Origin: an uncultured Bacillota bacterium | Lineage (GTDB): Bacteria; Bacillota; Dehalobacteriia; UBA7702 | DNA length: 62,807 nt | Assembly (NCBI GenBank): GCA_902796855.1 | Contig: CADBQN010000075.1 | Span: forward strand, 1-62,807 | Reading direction: 5' to 3' | Shown here: positions 7,119 to 15,094 of the stretch, one piece after another | How positions within the stretch are numbered: position 1 is the stretch's first letter | Layout of the letters: every line of letters starts with the position of its first letter | The notes under the pieces: model-generated | Told to the model about the DNA's origin: nothing | Databases searched by the model: none | The model's input: only the letters and a program-made list of their open reading frames with translations | Made by a program: the position numbers and the translations under genes

Positions 7119-8273
7119 ATGAATCAGAAAGAATTAAATGAGATCCGCCGTCATCTCACTGTCGATAAGAACAACATCCGCCGCGTCTACGGCTGCTACG
7201 TCAACCAGCTCGGGGAGATCATCGCCTCTCCCGAGGAATCTCTGGCGATGGCCTCGGAAAACGAGGCGGAGCAGTATCTCGCTCTTTTGAAAAAGACGCT
7301 TTCCGGCGGCATCGGCCGTCACCTCGTTGATATCGTCTTTGCCAACGAACAGGTCCAAAACGGCGGGGAGCACCGTTTGCTGACGCGGCTCTATGAGTCC
7401 CGCCTTGAGGACGGCGAGGCCCGGCAGGAGCTCTTCCGCAAAATCATCGAGACGAAGCCCGTCGCGGACAGCAACTATCTGATTTTGCTGGCCCACGATG
7501 TTTACGACGTCCCCCACGAAGCTGCCGACGCCTTGCGGGACAGGGAGAACGACGAGAATGTCTTTTCCTACTTCCTCTGCGCCATCTGCCCGGTGAAGGA
7601 GGGCCGAGCCTCTTTAGGCTACGCGCCGGCGGATCGGGTGTTCCGCCGTGTCAGCGCCGGTTATCTCGTCGGGAACCCTCTTTTCGGTTTTATGTTCCCG
7701 GCCTTCGACGACCGCGCCGCCAACATTTATAACGCTCTCTTCTATGAAAAGGACGCTTCTTCCGCGCCGCGGGAGCTCATCGACGCTCTCTTTAAGATTG
7801 AGGAGATTCCTCTCTCCGCCGGGGAGCAGCGGGTGGCTTTTCGCTCCGTGCTCAAAGCGGCGCTGGGCGAGGAGTGCCGCCTCGATGTCGTTCAGGATCT
7901 TCACGACCATGTCCGGGATCGTCTGATGGTGCATAAGGAAACAAGGAACCCCGAGGAACCGGAAATTCCCGTGGAGGAAGTCTGCGGCGTGCTCCGGGAA
8001 AGCGGCGTTTCCGTGCCCCGGGTGGAGGCCTTTCAAAAGGAATGCTCCGCCGCCTTTGGCGACGGCGCCGCGCTGAAACCGGAAAACATCCTGAACAGCA
8101 AAAAGTTTGAGATCACCACCGCGAAGGTGAAGATCAGCGTCGATCCCGAAAACAGCTACATCGTGGAGACCCGGGTCATCGACGGCAGAAAGTACATTCT
8201 GATCCCCGCTTCCGGTGATACCGCCTTAAACGGTGTGGAAGTGACCTTCGAACCGGAAAGAGCAGAAGAATGA
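7119..8273 (+). CDS. DUF4317 family protein
   Basis: A 384-residue cytoplasmic protein of the DUF4317 family, found mainly in Clostridia and of unknown function. The N-terminal MNQKELNEIRRHLTVDKNN and the following RVYGCYVNQLGEIIA segment are typical of the family. It has no signal peptide, membrane segment or recognisable catalytic motif. The start follows AGAGGTAAAAA. It stands alone between divergent sbcDC and a long non-coding stretch. Its position next to a DNA-repair nuclease is suggestive, but nothing in the sequence shows a link. Confidence 0.88.
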   Translation: MNQKELNEIRRHLTVDKNNIRRVYGCYVNQLGEIIASPEESLAMASENEAEQYLALLKKTLSGGIGRHLVDIVFANEQVQNGGEHRLLTRLYESRLEDGEARQELFRKIIETKPVADSNYLILLAHDVYDVPHEAADALRDRENDENVFSYFLCAICPVKEGRASLGYAPADRVFRRVSAGYLVGNPLFGFMFPAFDDRAANIYNALFYEKDASSAPRELIDALFKIEEIPLSAGEQRVAFRSVLKAALGEECRLDVVQDLHDHVRDRLMVHKETRNPEEPEIPVEEVCGVLRESGVSVPRVEAFQKECSAAFGDGAALKPENILNSKKFEITTAKVKISVDPENSYIVETRVIDGRKYILIPASGDTALNGVEVTFEPERAEE

Positions 8274-8335
8274 ACCGGTTTCCTTTATTATAGCATAAGA
8301 TGGGAATAAAAGGGATTTCCGAATCATAAAATAGG

Positions 8336-8380
8336 CGGAGAGAGAATTTGCCTGCCGGACCCGGCGTGTCTCTCTCCGTT
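8336..8380 (+). terminator. Probable terminator after the DUF4317 gene
   Basis: GGAGAGAGA pairs with TCTCTCTCC, with an inner GCC/GGC stem, followed by GTTTGCTTTTC. The T-run is imperfect. Confidence 0.5.
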
Positions 8381-8559
8381 TGCTTTTCCGCGGCGCCGAT
8401 TTTTGTATCCGGTTAAACCGGCAGATGGATGCCGCTGTGGATGCGGATTCTTCGTTCGACAGAGAGGGGGATTCTTAAAGGGTTTTCCCGTTTTTTTTTG
8501 CGGTTTATGGGTAAGCATTTCGTTCCTCTCTTTCTTAAAAAAACACATTATTGACACGG

Positions 8560-8645
8560 TTTGGCACTAAAAAATTACTTTTTTAGATTTTTTTTTATGT
8601 TCAATTTGTATTATAATTTATATAATAAGAAAAAAAAGTAACTTT
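8560..8645 (+). promoter_or_regulatory. AT-rich promoter region of the aldehyde dehydrogenase
   Basis: A sharply AT-rich island in G+C-rich DNA with two overlapping TATAAT boxes (8612-8617 and 8621-8626) but poor -35 boxes. ATTACTTTTTT (about 8573) and AAAAAAGTAAC (about 8632) form an inverted repeat flanking both -10 boxes, which could be an operator or a leader hairpin. The rest of 8380-8560 holds nothing I recognise. Confidence 0.4.
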
Positions 8646-8724
8646 TCCCGCGGCGCCGGAACCGGATTTTTATTTGCGCCGACAGAGGGAGGTTCCGAAA
8701 AATAATATTCAGGAGGTAATTGTT

Positions 8725-10224
8725 ATGAGTGTATCGTTGAAAGAAAAGTATGGTTTATTGATCGGCGGAGAATGGCGCGATGCTTCTGATGGTGAAACCT
8801 TTGATGTGAAAAATCCCGCAAACGGTGAACATCTGACCCTCTGCGCCGAGGCGACGGAAAAGGATGTGGACGACGCCGTAAAAGCGGCCTGGGCGGCGTT
8901 TCCCGGCTGGAAAGATGTCCAGCCCCAGGAACGCGCGGCAATTCTGAATAAGATCGCCGACCGCATCGACGAAAACGCGGAGTTGCTGGCGGCGGTGGAA
9001 ACCCTTGATAACGGCAAACCGCTGCGTGAGACAACCTTTATTGATGTTCCCTGGGCATCGGAGCATTTTCGTTACTTCGCCGGCGCGATTCTGACCCAGC
9101 AAGGTACCGCGACGATCCTGAACACCCCGAACATCACCGGCAACGCGATGAGCATTGTTTTGAGGGAACCCATCGGCGTCGTCGGTCAGATTGTCCCCTG
9201 GAACTTCCCGTTTTTGATGGCGGCCTGGAAATTGGCGCCGGTTCTTGCCGCCGGTGACTGCACCGTCATCAAATCCTCTTCCACAACGCCGCTGAGCCTG
9301 ATTGTTTTCTTGGAATTGATTCAGGATCTGATTCCCGCCGGCGTGATCAATGTGATTACCGGGAAAGGGTCCAAAGCCGGTCAGTATATGCTCGATCATC
9401 CGGGCTTCCGCAAGCTGGCCTTTACGGGTTCTACGGAAGTCGGCTTGAGCATTGCCCGCGCTGCGGCGGACAAGCTGATCCCCGCAACGCTGGAACTCGG
9501 CGGTAAGAGCGCCAATATCTATTTTGATGACTGCAACTTCGATCAGGCTCTGGACGGCCTTCAGGTCGGCATCCTCTTCAATCAGGGGCAGGTCTGCTGC
9601 GCCGGATCCCGCGTCTTCGTTCAGGAAGGCATCTATGATAAGTTTGTTGATGCTGCTGTCAAGGCCTTCGGCATTGTCAAACAGGGCGATACGATGAGCA
9701 TGGACACGCAGATCGGGTCTCAGGTTAACGAATCTCAGGTAAAGAAGATTGCTTCCTATATTGATATCGCCAAAGAAGAAGGCGCCACCATCGCCTGCGG
9801 CGGCGAAAGAAATACCGAAGGTGAATGCGCCAAAGGCTGCTTCTTTAAGCCGACTCTCATTACGAACGTAACCAACGATATGCGTGTGGCACAGGAAGAA
9901 ATCTTCGGTCCCGTGGCCGTTGTGATTAAATTTAAGGATGAGGAAGACGTTATTGCCATGGCAAATGATTCCGAATACGGTCTCGGCGGCGCCGTTTGGA
10001 CTAAGGATATCACCAAAGCCATCCGTGTGGCCCGGGCCGTGGAAACGGGGCGCATGTGGGTCAATACCTACAACCAGATTCCGGCGGGCGCTCCCTTCGG
10101 CGGCTACAAGAAATCCGGTATCGGCCGTGAAACGGATCTGAGTATTCTTGACGCTTACACTCAGCAGAAGAATATCTTCATCAATCTGAGCGACGAACCG
10201 ACGGGATTTTATCCCCAGGAATAA
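8725..10224 (+). CDS. NAD(P)-dependent aldehyde dehydrogenase
   Basis: A 499-residue member of the classical aldehyde dehydrogenase superfamily, oxidising an aldehyde to the acid with NAD(P). Motifs in order: PWNFPFLMAAWKLAPVLAAG, the Rossmann FTGSTEVG, the general-base ELGGKSANI, the catalytic cysteine in FNQGQVCCAGSRVF, and EEIFGPVAVV near the C-terminus. I placed the start at 8725 because AGGAGG lies seven bases upstream. Upstream in-frame codons have no ribosome binding site. It is followed five bases later by a tiny Cys-rich gene and then, after a terminator, by the transhydrogenase-like operon, so its NAD(P)H could feed that complex. The substrate is not evident. Confidence 0.94.
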   Translation: MSVSLKEKYGLLIGGEWRDASDGETFDVKNPANGEHLTLCAEATEKDVDDAVKAAWAAFPGWKDVQPQERAAILNKIADRIDENAELLAAVETLDNGKPLRETTFIDVPWASEHFRYFAGAILTQQGTATILNTPNITGNAMSIVLREPIGVVGQIVPWNFPFLMAAWKLAPVLAAGDCTVIKSSSTTPLSLIVFLELIQDLIPAGVINVITGKGSKAGQYMLDHPGFRKLAFTGSTEVGLSIARAAADKLIPATLELGGKSANIYFDDCNFDQALDGLQVGILFNQGQVCCAGSRVFVQEGIYDKFVDAAVKAFGIVKQGDTMSMDTQIGSQVNESQVKKIASYIDIAKEEGATIACGGERNTEGECAKGCFFKPTLITNVTNDMRVAQEEIFGPVAVVIKFKDEEDVIAMANDSEYGLGGAVWTKDITKAIRVARAVETGRMWVNTYNQIPAGAPFGGYKKSGIGRETDLSILDAYTQQKNIFINLSDEPTGFYPQE

Positions 10225-10229
10225 CGGCG

Positions 10230-10409
10230 ATGGAACAGCGCAAGTGCTTTGAATATCGCTGTTCGCTGTACCCAAAATGCTCCCTTGCGGCGGGAAGCTG
10301 CTGCGCTGTTGATGACTTTTTTGAAAACATGACAATTGCAGCTGAAGAGTGTTTTGACCTTCCGGATAAGCCGTTATTTAAAGAAAAAAAAGTTTGGAAA
10401 TCGCAATAA
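10230..10409 (+). CDS. Small Cys-rich protein, 59 aa, downstream of aldehyde dehydrogenase
   Basis: A short frame, ATG at 10230 to TAA at 10407-10409, beginning MEQRKCFEYRCSLYPKCS. Six cysteines fall at residues 6, 11, 17, 24, 25 and 41, a spacing that suggests metal or Fe-S binding. It starts five bases after the aldehyde dehydrogenase stop codon, with AGGA nine bases upstream, and a clear terminator follows, so the two genes form a small operon. I do not recognise the family. Possible roles are a metallochaperone or a small redox partner of the dehydrogenase. Tight spacing and the Cys pattern argue for a real gene. Confidence 0.7.
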   Translation: MEQRKCFEYRCSLYPKCSLAAGSCCAVDDFFENMTIAAEECFDLPDKPLFKEKKVWKSQ

Positions 10410-10458
10410 GTGCATGGAAAACCATGGATATTGTGATGATCCTCCCTTTAAAGTAAAA

Positions 10459-10501
10459 ACGGTGTTCCGATAGTTTCATGCTTCGGAACACTGTTTTTTT
10501 C
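10459..10501 (+). terminator. Terminator of the aldehyde dehydrogenase operon
   Basis: ACGGTGTTCCGA pairs with TCGGAACACTGT, followed by seven Ts. Confidence 0.88.
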
Positions 10502-10520
10502 TGAGCTGGCCGTATGATTT

Positions 10521-10549
10521 TTGATGTTTTCAGGCTTCTATGATATAAT
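10521..10549 (+). promoter_or_regulatory. Promoter of the NuoE/NuoF/GltD operon
   Basis: TTGATG (10521-10526), 17-base spacer, TATAAT (10544-10549). It is followed by about 95 bases of leader. Confidence 0.75.
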
Positions 10550-10645
10550 TGAAAAAAACGATATTTTAAAATGAGAACGGAAAACCGCCGGAAAGGAAAA
10601 CGTTTTTTCCTCAAAAGATGGTTTTCGGATGATAGGAGGTTATTT

Positions 10646-11176
10646 ATGGAAGATCATACCTGCCAGTGTCCCTCGGCGGTTCCTGAAACGGATTTGTCTT
10701 TGATTGCGGGGGTATTGGACACATACAAAGATATTCCCGGCAGTTTAATTACGGTATTGCAGCGGACTCAAACGATTTACGGATATATCCCGAAAGACGC
10801 CGTTCTTGCCATCAGCAAGGCGCTGGGAATCCGGCCCGCCAAGATTATGGGGGTTATCACGTTCTACGCCCAGTTCCGCTTGTCGCCCATCGGCAAGCAC
10901 CTTTTGATGGTCTGCCAGGGAACGGCCTGTCACGTCAACAGCTCTGAAAAGGTTGCTGCAGCCATCGGCGATGAGCTGGGAATTGTTGCGGGAGAAACAA
11001 CGCCGGACGGTCTGTTCACCTATGAAAATGTCGCCTGTCTCGGCTGCTGCTCCATGGCGCCGGTCATGATGATCCAAACCAAGGAGCAAAGCGAGGTTTA
11101 CGGCCCCTTAACCCCGAAATCGGCGCGGCAGATCATTCGTGGTATCCGCAAAGCGGAGGGAGGGGATAAACAATGA
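10646..11176 (+). CDS. nuoE: NuoE/HydC-like [2Fe-2S] subunit of an electron-bifurcating oxidoreductase (StnC-like)
   Basis: A 176-residue thioredoxin-like ferredoxin of the NuoE/HydC family. The four cluster ligands are visible as CQGTAC (C-x4-C) and CLGCC (C-x3-C). The N-terminal helical part (LIAGVLDTYKDIPGSLITVL, then YGYIPKDAVL) is normal for the family. The start at 10646 follows AGGAGGT six bases upstream, and an in-frame codon upstream at 10571 lacks such a site. It overlaps the next gene by four bases (ATGA). In complexes of this type it passes electrons between the flavin subunit and other Fe-S carriers. Confidence 0.93.
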   Translation: MEDHTCQCPSAVPETDLSLIAGVLDTYKDIPGSLITVLQRTQTIYGYIPKDAVLAISKALGIRPAKIMGVITFYAQFRLSPIGKHLLMVCQGTACHVNSSEKVAAAIGDELGIVAGETTPDGLFTYENVACLGCCSMAPVMMIQTKEQSEVYGPLTPKSARQIIRGIRKAEGGDKQ

Positions 11177-12921
11177 GATTTACGGTAGGTATGGGCAGCT
11201 GCGGAATCGCCGCCGGCGCCCAAAAGACCCTGGATGCTTTAAAAAAGGCTCTCGGCGAACGATCGTCGGATATCCCCGTAGGACAGGTCGGGTGTATCGG
11301 CATGTGCTTTAACGAACCGATTGTTGAGGTGATAACCGATACCGAGCATTATTATTACAGCAAAGTCAACGAGGAAATGGCCGAAGAGATTGTTGCTTCT
11401 CATCTCAAAGACGGATTGCCGGCTGAATCCTATCTGATCCCCGAAGAGGATATGGATTTCCTCAAAAAGCAGACACGGGTTGCTTTGCGCAACTGCGGCG
11501 TCATCGATCCGGAAAAGATTGAATCCTATCGGGAGCGCGGCGGCTACGAAGCGATCACGAAAGTGCTGAAGACCATGTCTCCGGCCGAAGTCGTCGGTGA
11601 AGTAAAAATTTCCGGGCTTCGCGGTCGGGGCGGCGCGGGGTTTCCCACCTGGTTTAAATGGGACGCCGCTGCAAAAAGTGAAGGCGATGAAAAATATGTT
11701 ATCTGCAATGCCGACGAGGGGGATCCCGGTGCCTTTATGGACCGCAGCCTGCTGGAAGGTGATCCCCACGCCGTGATGGAGGGCATGATGATCGCCGCTT
11801 ACGCCATCGGCGCGGCAAAGGGCGTGTTTTATGTCCGAGCGGAGTATCCCCTCGCCATCAAACGGCTGGAAAAGGCCATAAAACAGGCGCGGACTGCAGG
11901 TTTTTTGGGCGAACATATTTTAGGTACTGATTTCTCTTTCGATTTGGAAATTAAAGCCGGTGCCGGTGCCTTTGTCTGCGGAGAGGAAACGGCGCTGATC
12001 GCTTCCCTTGAGGGTGAGCGCGGCATGCCCCGATTGAAACCGCCTTTCCCCGCCCAAAAAGGATATTGGCAAAAACCCAGCAATATTAATAATGTGGAGA
12101 CCTACGGCAATATTCCCTGGATCTTTCGGGAAGGCGGCGAAGCCTTCGCCGCAATGGGCACGGAAAACAGTAAGGGGACAAAGGTATTTGCCCTTGCGGG
12201 CAAGGTGAAAAGAGGCGGCCTGGCGGAAGTCCCCATGGGGATGACCATCCGGGAAATCATTTACGATATCGGCGGCGGTATCAAGGATGACAAGGCCTTG
12301 AAAGGCGTGCAGATGGGCGGTCCTTCCGGCGGATGCATCCCTGAACGTCTCATCGATACGCCGGTGGATTACGAAAACATCACCGCAGCCGGCGCAATTA
12401 TGGGCTCCGGCGGCATGATCGTGATGGATGAAACCACCTGCATGGTCGATATGGCTCGCTTTTTTATGGATTTCACCCAGAAGGAAAGCTGCGGGAAATG
12501 CGTCCATTGCCGCATCGGTACCAAGCGGATGCTGGAAATTCTCGACCGCATCGTTAACGGCGAAGGCCGGGACGGCGATATTGAGCTGCTGGAGGAATTG
12601 GGCCGAGGAATTATCGACGGTTCCCTCTGCGGTTTGGGGCAGAGCGCGCCCAACCCGGCGCTGTCGACCATCGCTCAATTCCGGGAGGAATACGATGCCC
12701 ATATCAGGGATAAGAAATGTCCTGCCCATAAGTGCAAACCGTTGCTGACTTATGCCATCGACCCGGAAAAATGTACCGGCTGCAATGCCTGCGCGAAAAA
12801 ATGTCCCGCCGAAGCAATACACGGGGAAAAGAAGAAACCCCATGAAATTGACGCGGCCTTTTGCGTGAAGTGCGGAAGTTGTGAAAGTGCCTGCCGCTTC
12901 GGCGCGGTGCTTGTGGATTGA
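11173..12921 (+). CDS. nuoF: NuoF/HydB-like NADH-binding flavoprotein subunit (StnB-like)
   Basis: A 582-residue FMN and NADH-binding subunit. Layout: an N-terminal thioredoxin-like Fe-S domain (cysteines 10, 41 and 45), the NuoF core with GLRGRGGAGFPTWFKW and CGEETALIASLEGERG, an SLBB segment, the N3-cluster motif SCGKCVHCRIGTKRM, and a C-terminal two-cluster ferredoxin domain (CTGCNACAKKC and CVKCGSCESAC). This extended form matches HydB/HndC of bifurcating hydrogenases and the Sporomusa-type transhydrogenase rather than complex I. No hydrogenase H-cluster subunit is present. It overlaps nuoE by four bases. Confidence 0.93.
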   Translation: MRFTVGMGSCGIAAGAQKTLDALKKALGERSSDIPVGQVGCIGMCFNEPIVEVITDTEHYYYSKVNEEMAEEIVASHLKDGLPAESYLIPEEDMDFLKKQTRVALRNCGVIDPEKIESYRERGGYEAITKVLKTMSPAEVVGEVKISGLRGRGGAGFPTWFKWDAAAKSEGDEKYVICNADEGDPGAFMDRSLLEGDPHAVMEGMMIAAYAIGAAKGVFYVRAEYPLAIKRLEKAIKQARTAGFLGEHILGTDFSFDLEIKAGAGAFVCGEETALIASLEGERGMPRLKPPFPAQKGYWQKPSNINNVETYGNIPWIFREGGEAFAAMGTENSKGTKVFALAGKVKRGGLAEVPMGMTIREIIYDIGGGIKDDKALKGVQMGGPSGGCIPERLIDTPVDYENITAAGAIMGSGGMIVMDETTCMVDMARFFMDFTQKESCGKCVHCRIGTKRMLEILDRIVNGEGRDGDIELLEELGRGIIDGSLCGLGQSAPNPALSTIAQFREEYDAHIRDKKCPAHKCKPLLTYAIDPEKCTGCNACAKKCPAEAIHGEKKKPHEIDAAFCVKCGSCESACRFGAVLVD

Positions 12922-12935
12922 GGGGAGGTATTGTC

Positions 12936-15008
12936 ATGAGTGGAATCAACGTAACCATCGATGAAAAAAACTGTGTCGCCAACTCCGGAGAAACCATTTT
13001 GTCTGTGGCGAAGCGCTATGATATTGAAATTCCTACCCTCTGCTTTCACCCGTCGGTTTCGGTTTACGGTGCCTGCGGCATTTGCCTTGTCGAGGTCGAG
13101 GGAAATAAAAAGTTGCTTCGTGCCTGCGCCACCGAGGTTTGGGAAGGTATGAAGGTTCACACCAAAAGCGAAAGGGCTGAAAAAGCCCGCAAATTGGCGC
13201 TGGAATTATTATTCAGCGATCATACCGGCGATTGCCTGCCCCCCTGCATGAATGCATGTCCTGCCCATACCCATTGTCAGGGATATGTGGGGCTGATTGC
13301 CGACGGCGAATACGACGCGGCCCTCGCCTTGATCAAGGAACAGATTCCACTGCCGGCCTCCATCGGCAGGGTCTGTCCGCACCCCTGCGAATCGGCCTGC
13401 CGGAGAAAGCTTGCGGAAGAGGCGATTTCCATCGCCGCGCTGAAAAGCTTTGCCGCTGATTGGGATCTCGGACGGGAAGAGAGCTATCTTCCCGAAAAGC
13501 AGCCGCCTACGGGGAAAAGAGTGGCCATTGTCGGCGCCGGCCCCGCCGGTCTCACTATGGCCTATTATCTGGCAATCAAAGGTCACAGTGCCGATATTTA
13601 TGAAGCCATGCCTCAAGCCGGCGGCATGCTTCGTTACGGCATTCCCGAGTATCGGCTGCCCAAGGCCGTTCTCGATCGGGAAATCGCCCTCATTGAAAAA
13701 CTCGGGGTAAAGATTCGTTGTAATGTGAAAATCGGTAAAGATATTGCCTTTGAGTCGCTGGAAAAGGAATACGACGCCGTTTATCTCGCTATCGGCGCCT
13801 GGCAGAGCGCCCCGTTGAGGTGCGAAGGGGAACAGGCCGAAGGCGTTCTCGGCGGCATCGATTTTCTGCGCCGCGCCGTACAGGACCAGCCCACCTCGAT
13901 GGGCCGCCGTGTCGCCGTCATCGGCGGCGGCAACACGGCAATGGATGCCTGCCGCACCGCTATCCGTCTCGGCGCGGAGAAGGTTTATGTTCTCTACCGC
14001 CGAACCCGTTCGGAAATGCCCGCGGAGGATATTGAAATCGTCGAAGCCATGGAAGAGGGCGTGGAATTCAAGTTTCTCGTCGCTCCCATCCGTATTTTGA
14101 CGGAAAACGGTCATGTCGCCGGGATTGAACTGCAGCAGATGGAGTTGGGTGAACCCGACGATTCCGGCAGAAGGCGGCCCGTGCCGGTGGAAGGGAAAAC
14201 GGAAACGCTGGCTTTGGATACGGTGATTGCGGCCATCGGCCAAAAGGTTGTTGCCGAGGGACTCCCCGTGAAGCTGACGGATTGGAATACCATCGCTGCT
14301 GATGCGCACACGTATCTTACCGACCGGAAGGGTGTCTTTGCCGGCGGCGACGGCATTAATCGGGGGCCGGGCATCGCCGTGGAGTCCATCGGCCACGCGA
14401 GGGAATGTGCTGATATCATCGACAGTTATCTGAACGGCGATCTCATTCCCCGCACCGAGCAGTATCTGGTCAAAAGAGACGATCTGACCGCGGCGGATTT
14501 CGCTGACAGAGAAAAGCTCCCCCGGGTGCGGAGAAACGTCATTCCTCCCGAAATCCGGCGGACAAATTTCGAGGAGGTCGCTTCTACCATCACGGAAGAG
14601 CAGGCCAAAGCGGAAGCCGCGCGCTGTTTGGAATGCGGCTGCGCTGATTACGGGGAATGTGATCTCATCAAATACGGGCAGCGGTTTGACGTGCGTCCGG
14701 ATCGGTTTGGGGCGGAACCCCATCGCCGAAACGGCGCCGATGATATGGTCAACGTCCATCACAATCCCGATAAATGCGTTCTCTGTGGTTTGTGCGTGCG
14801 TTACTCCGATGAACACGGCGACGGTTCTTTAGGGCTGATCGGCCGCGGTTTCGATACCCAAGTCCGGCCGGATTACAGTTTATCGAAGCCCGAGGATCAT
14901 TTGGAGGAACTGAAGGGCTGCGCCGAAATCTGTCCCACCGGCGCGCTGATCGAAAAGACGACGGGGAAGAAAGTAAATACGGTGATGCGCCGCCAATTTG
15001 TGAAATAA
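12936..15008 (+). CDS. GltD/NfnB-like FAD- and NAD(P)-binding subunit with ferredoxin domains (StnA-like)
   Basis: A 690-residue fusion. It starts with a [2Fe-2S] ferredoxin domain (CFHPSVSVYGACGICLVEV and a following cysteine), then a GltD-type Fe-S region (CLPPCMNACPAHTHCQGY, then CPHPCESACRRK). Next come FAD- and NAD(P)-binding folds (VAIVGAGPAGLTMAYYLA; VAVIGGGNTAMDACRTAIRLG) and a C-terminal ferredoxin-like region with CVLCGLC and CAEICPTGA. With the two genes upstream this matches the three-subunit Sporomusa-type transhydrogenase that couples NADH, NADPH and ferredoxin. I chose ATG 12936 because AGGGGAGGT precedes it. A TTG at 12918 overlapping the nuoF stop is possible. Confidence 0.9.
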   Translation: MSGINVTIDEKNCVANSGETILSVAKRYDIEIPTLCFHPSVSVYGACGICLVEVEGNKKLLRACATEVWEGMKVHTKSERAEKARKLALELLFSDHTGDCLPPCMNACPAHTHCQGYVGLIADGEYDAALALIKEQIPLPASIGRVCPHPCESACRRKLAEEAISIAALKSFAADWDLGREESYLPEKQPPTGKRVAIVGAGPAGLTMAYYLAIKGHSADIYEAMPQAGGMLRYGIPEYRLPKAVLDREIALIEKLGVKIRCNVKIGKDIAFESLEKEYDAVYLAIGAWQSAPLRCEGEQAEGVLGGIDFLRRAVQDQPTSMGRRVAVIGGGNTAMDACRTAIRLGAEKVYVLYRRTRSEMPAEDIEIVEAMEEGVEFKFLVAPIRILTENGHVAGIELQQMELGEPDDSGRRRPVPVEGKTETLALDTVIAAIGQKVVAEGLPVKLTDWNTIAADAHTYLTDRKGVFAGGDGINRGPGIAVESIGHARECADIIDSYLNGDLIPRTEQYLVKRDDLTAADFADREKLPRVRRNVIPPEIRRTNFEEVASTITEEQAKAEAARCLECGCADYGECDLIKYGQRFDVRPDRFGAEPHRRNGADDMVNVHHNPDKCVLCGLCVRYSDEHGDGSLGLIGRGFDTQVRPDYSLSKPEDHLEELKGCAEICPTGALIEKTTGKKVNTVMRRQFVK

Positions 15009-15030
15009 ACGGAGGCAAAACCAAAAAAAT

Positions 15031-15069
15031 ACCGTGCCGCGGACGTAAGTGTCTGCGGCGCGGTTTTTT
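15031..15069 (+). terminator. Terminator of the transhydrogenase-like operon
   Basis: ACCGTGCCGCGGAC pairs with GTCTGCGGCGCGGT, followed by six Ts. Confidence 0.88.
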
Positions 15070-15094
15070 GCGGCAATCTGTTTCATTTCCGTCG

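Noticed and set aside
8563-8582. A sigma-54-like promoter (TTGGCAC followed by TTACT)
   Set aside because: The distance between the GG and GC elements is two bases too long and the -12 GC is missing.
8755-10335. A 526-codon open frame antisense to aldehyde dehydrogenase
   Set aside because: A shadow frame of a clear aldehyde dehydrogenase gene, without a ribosome site or recognisable domain.
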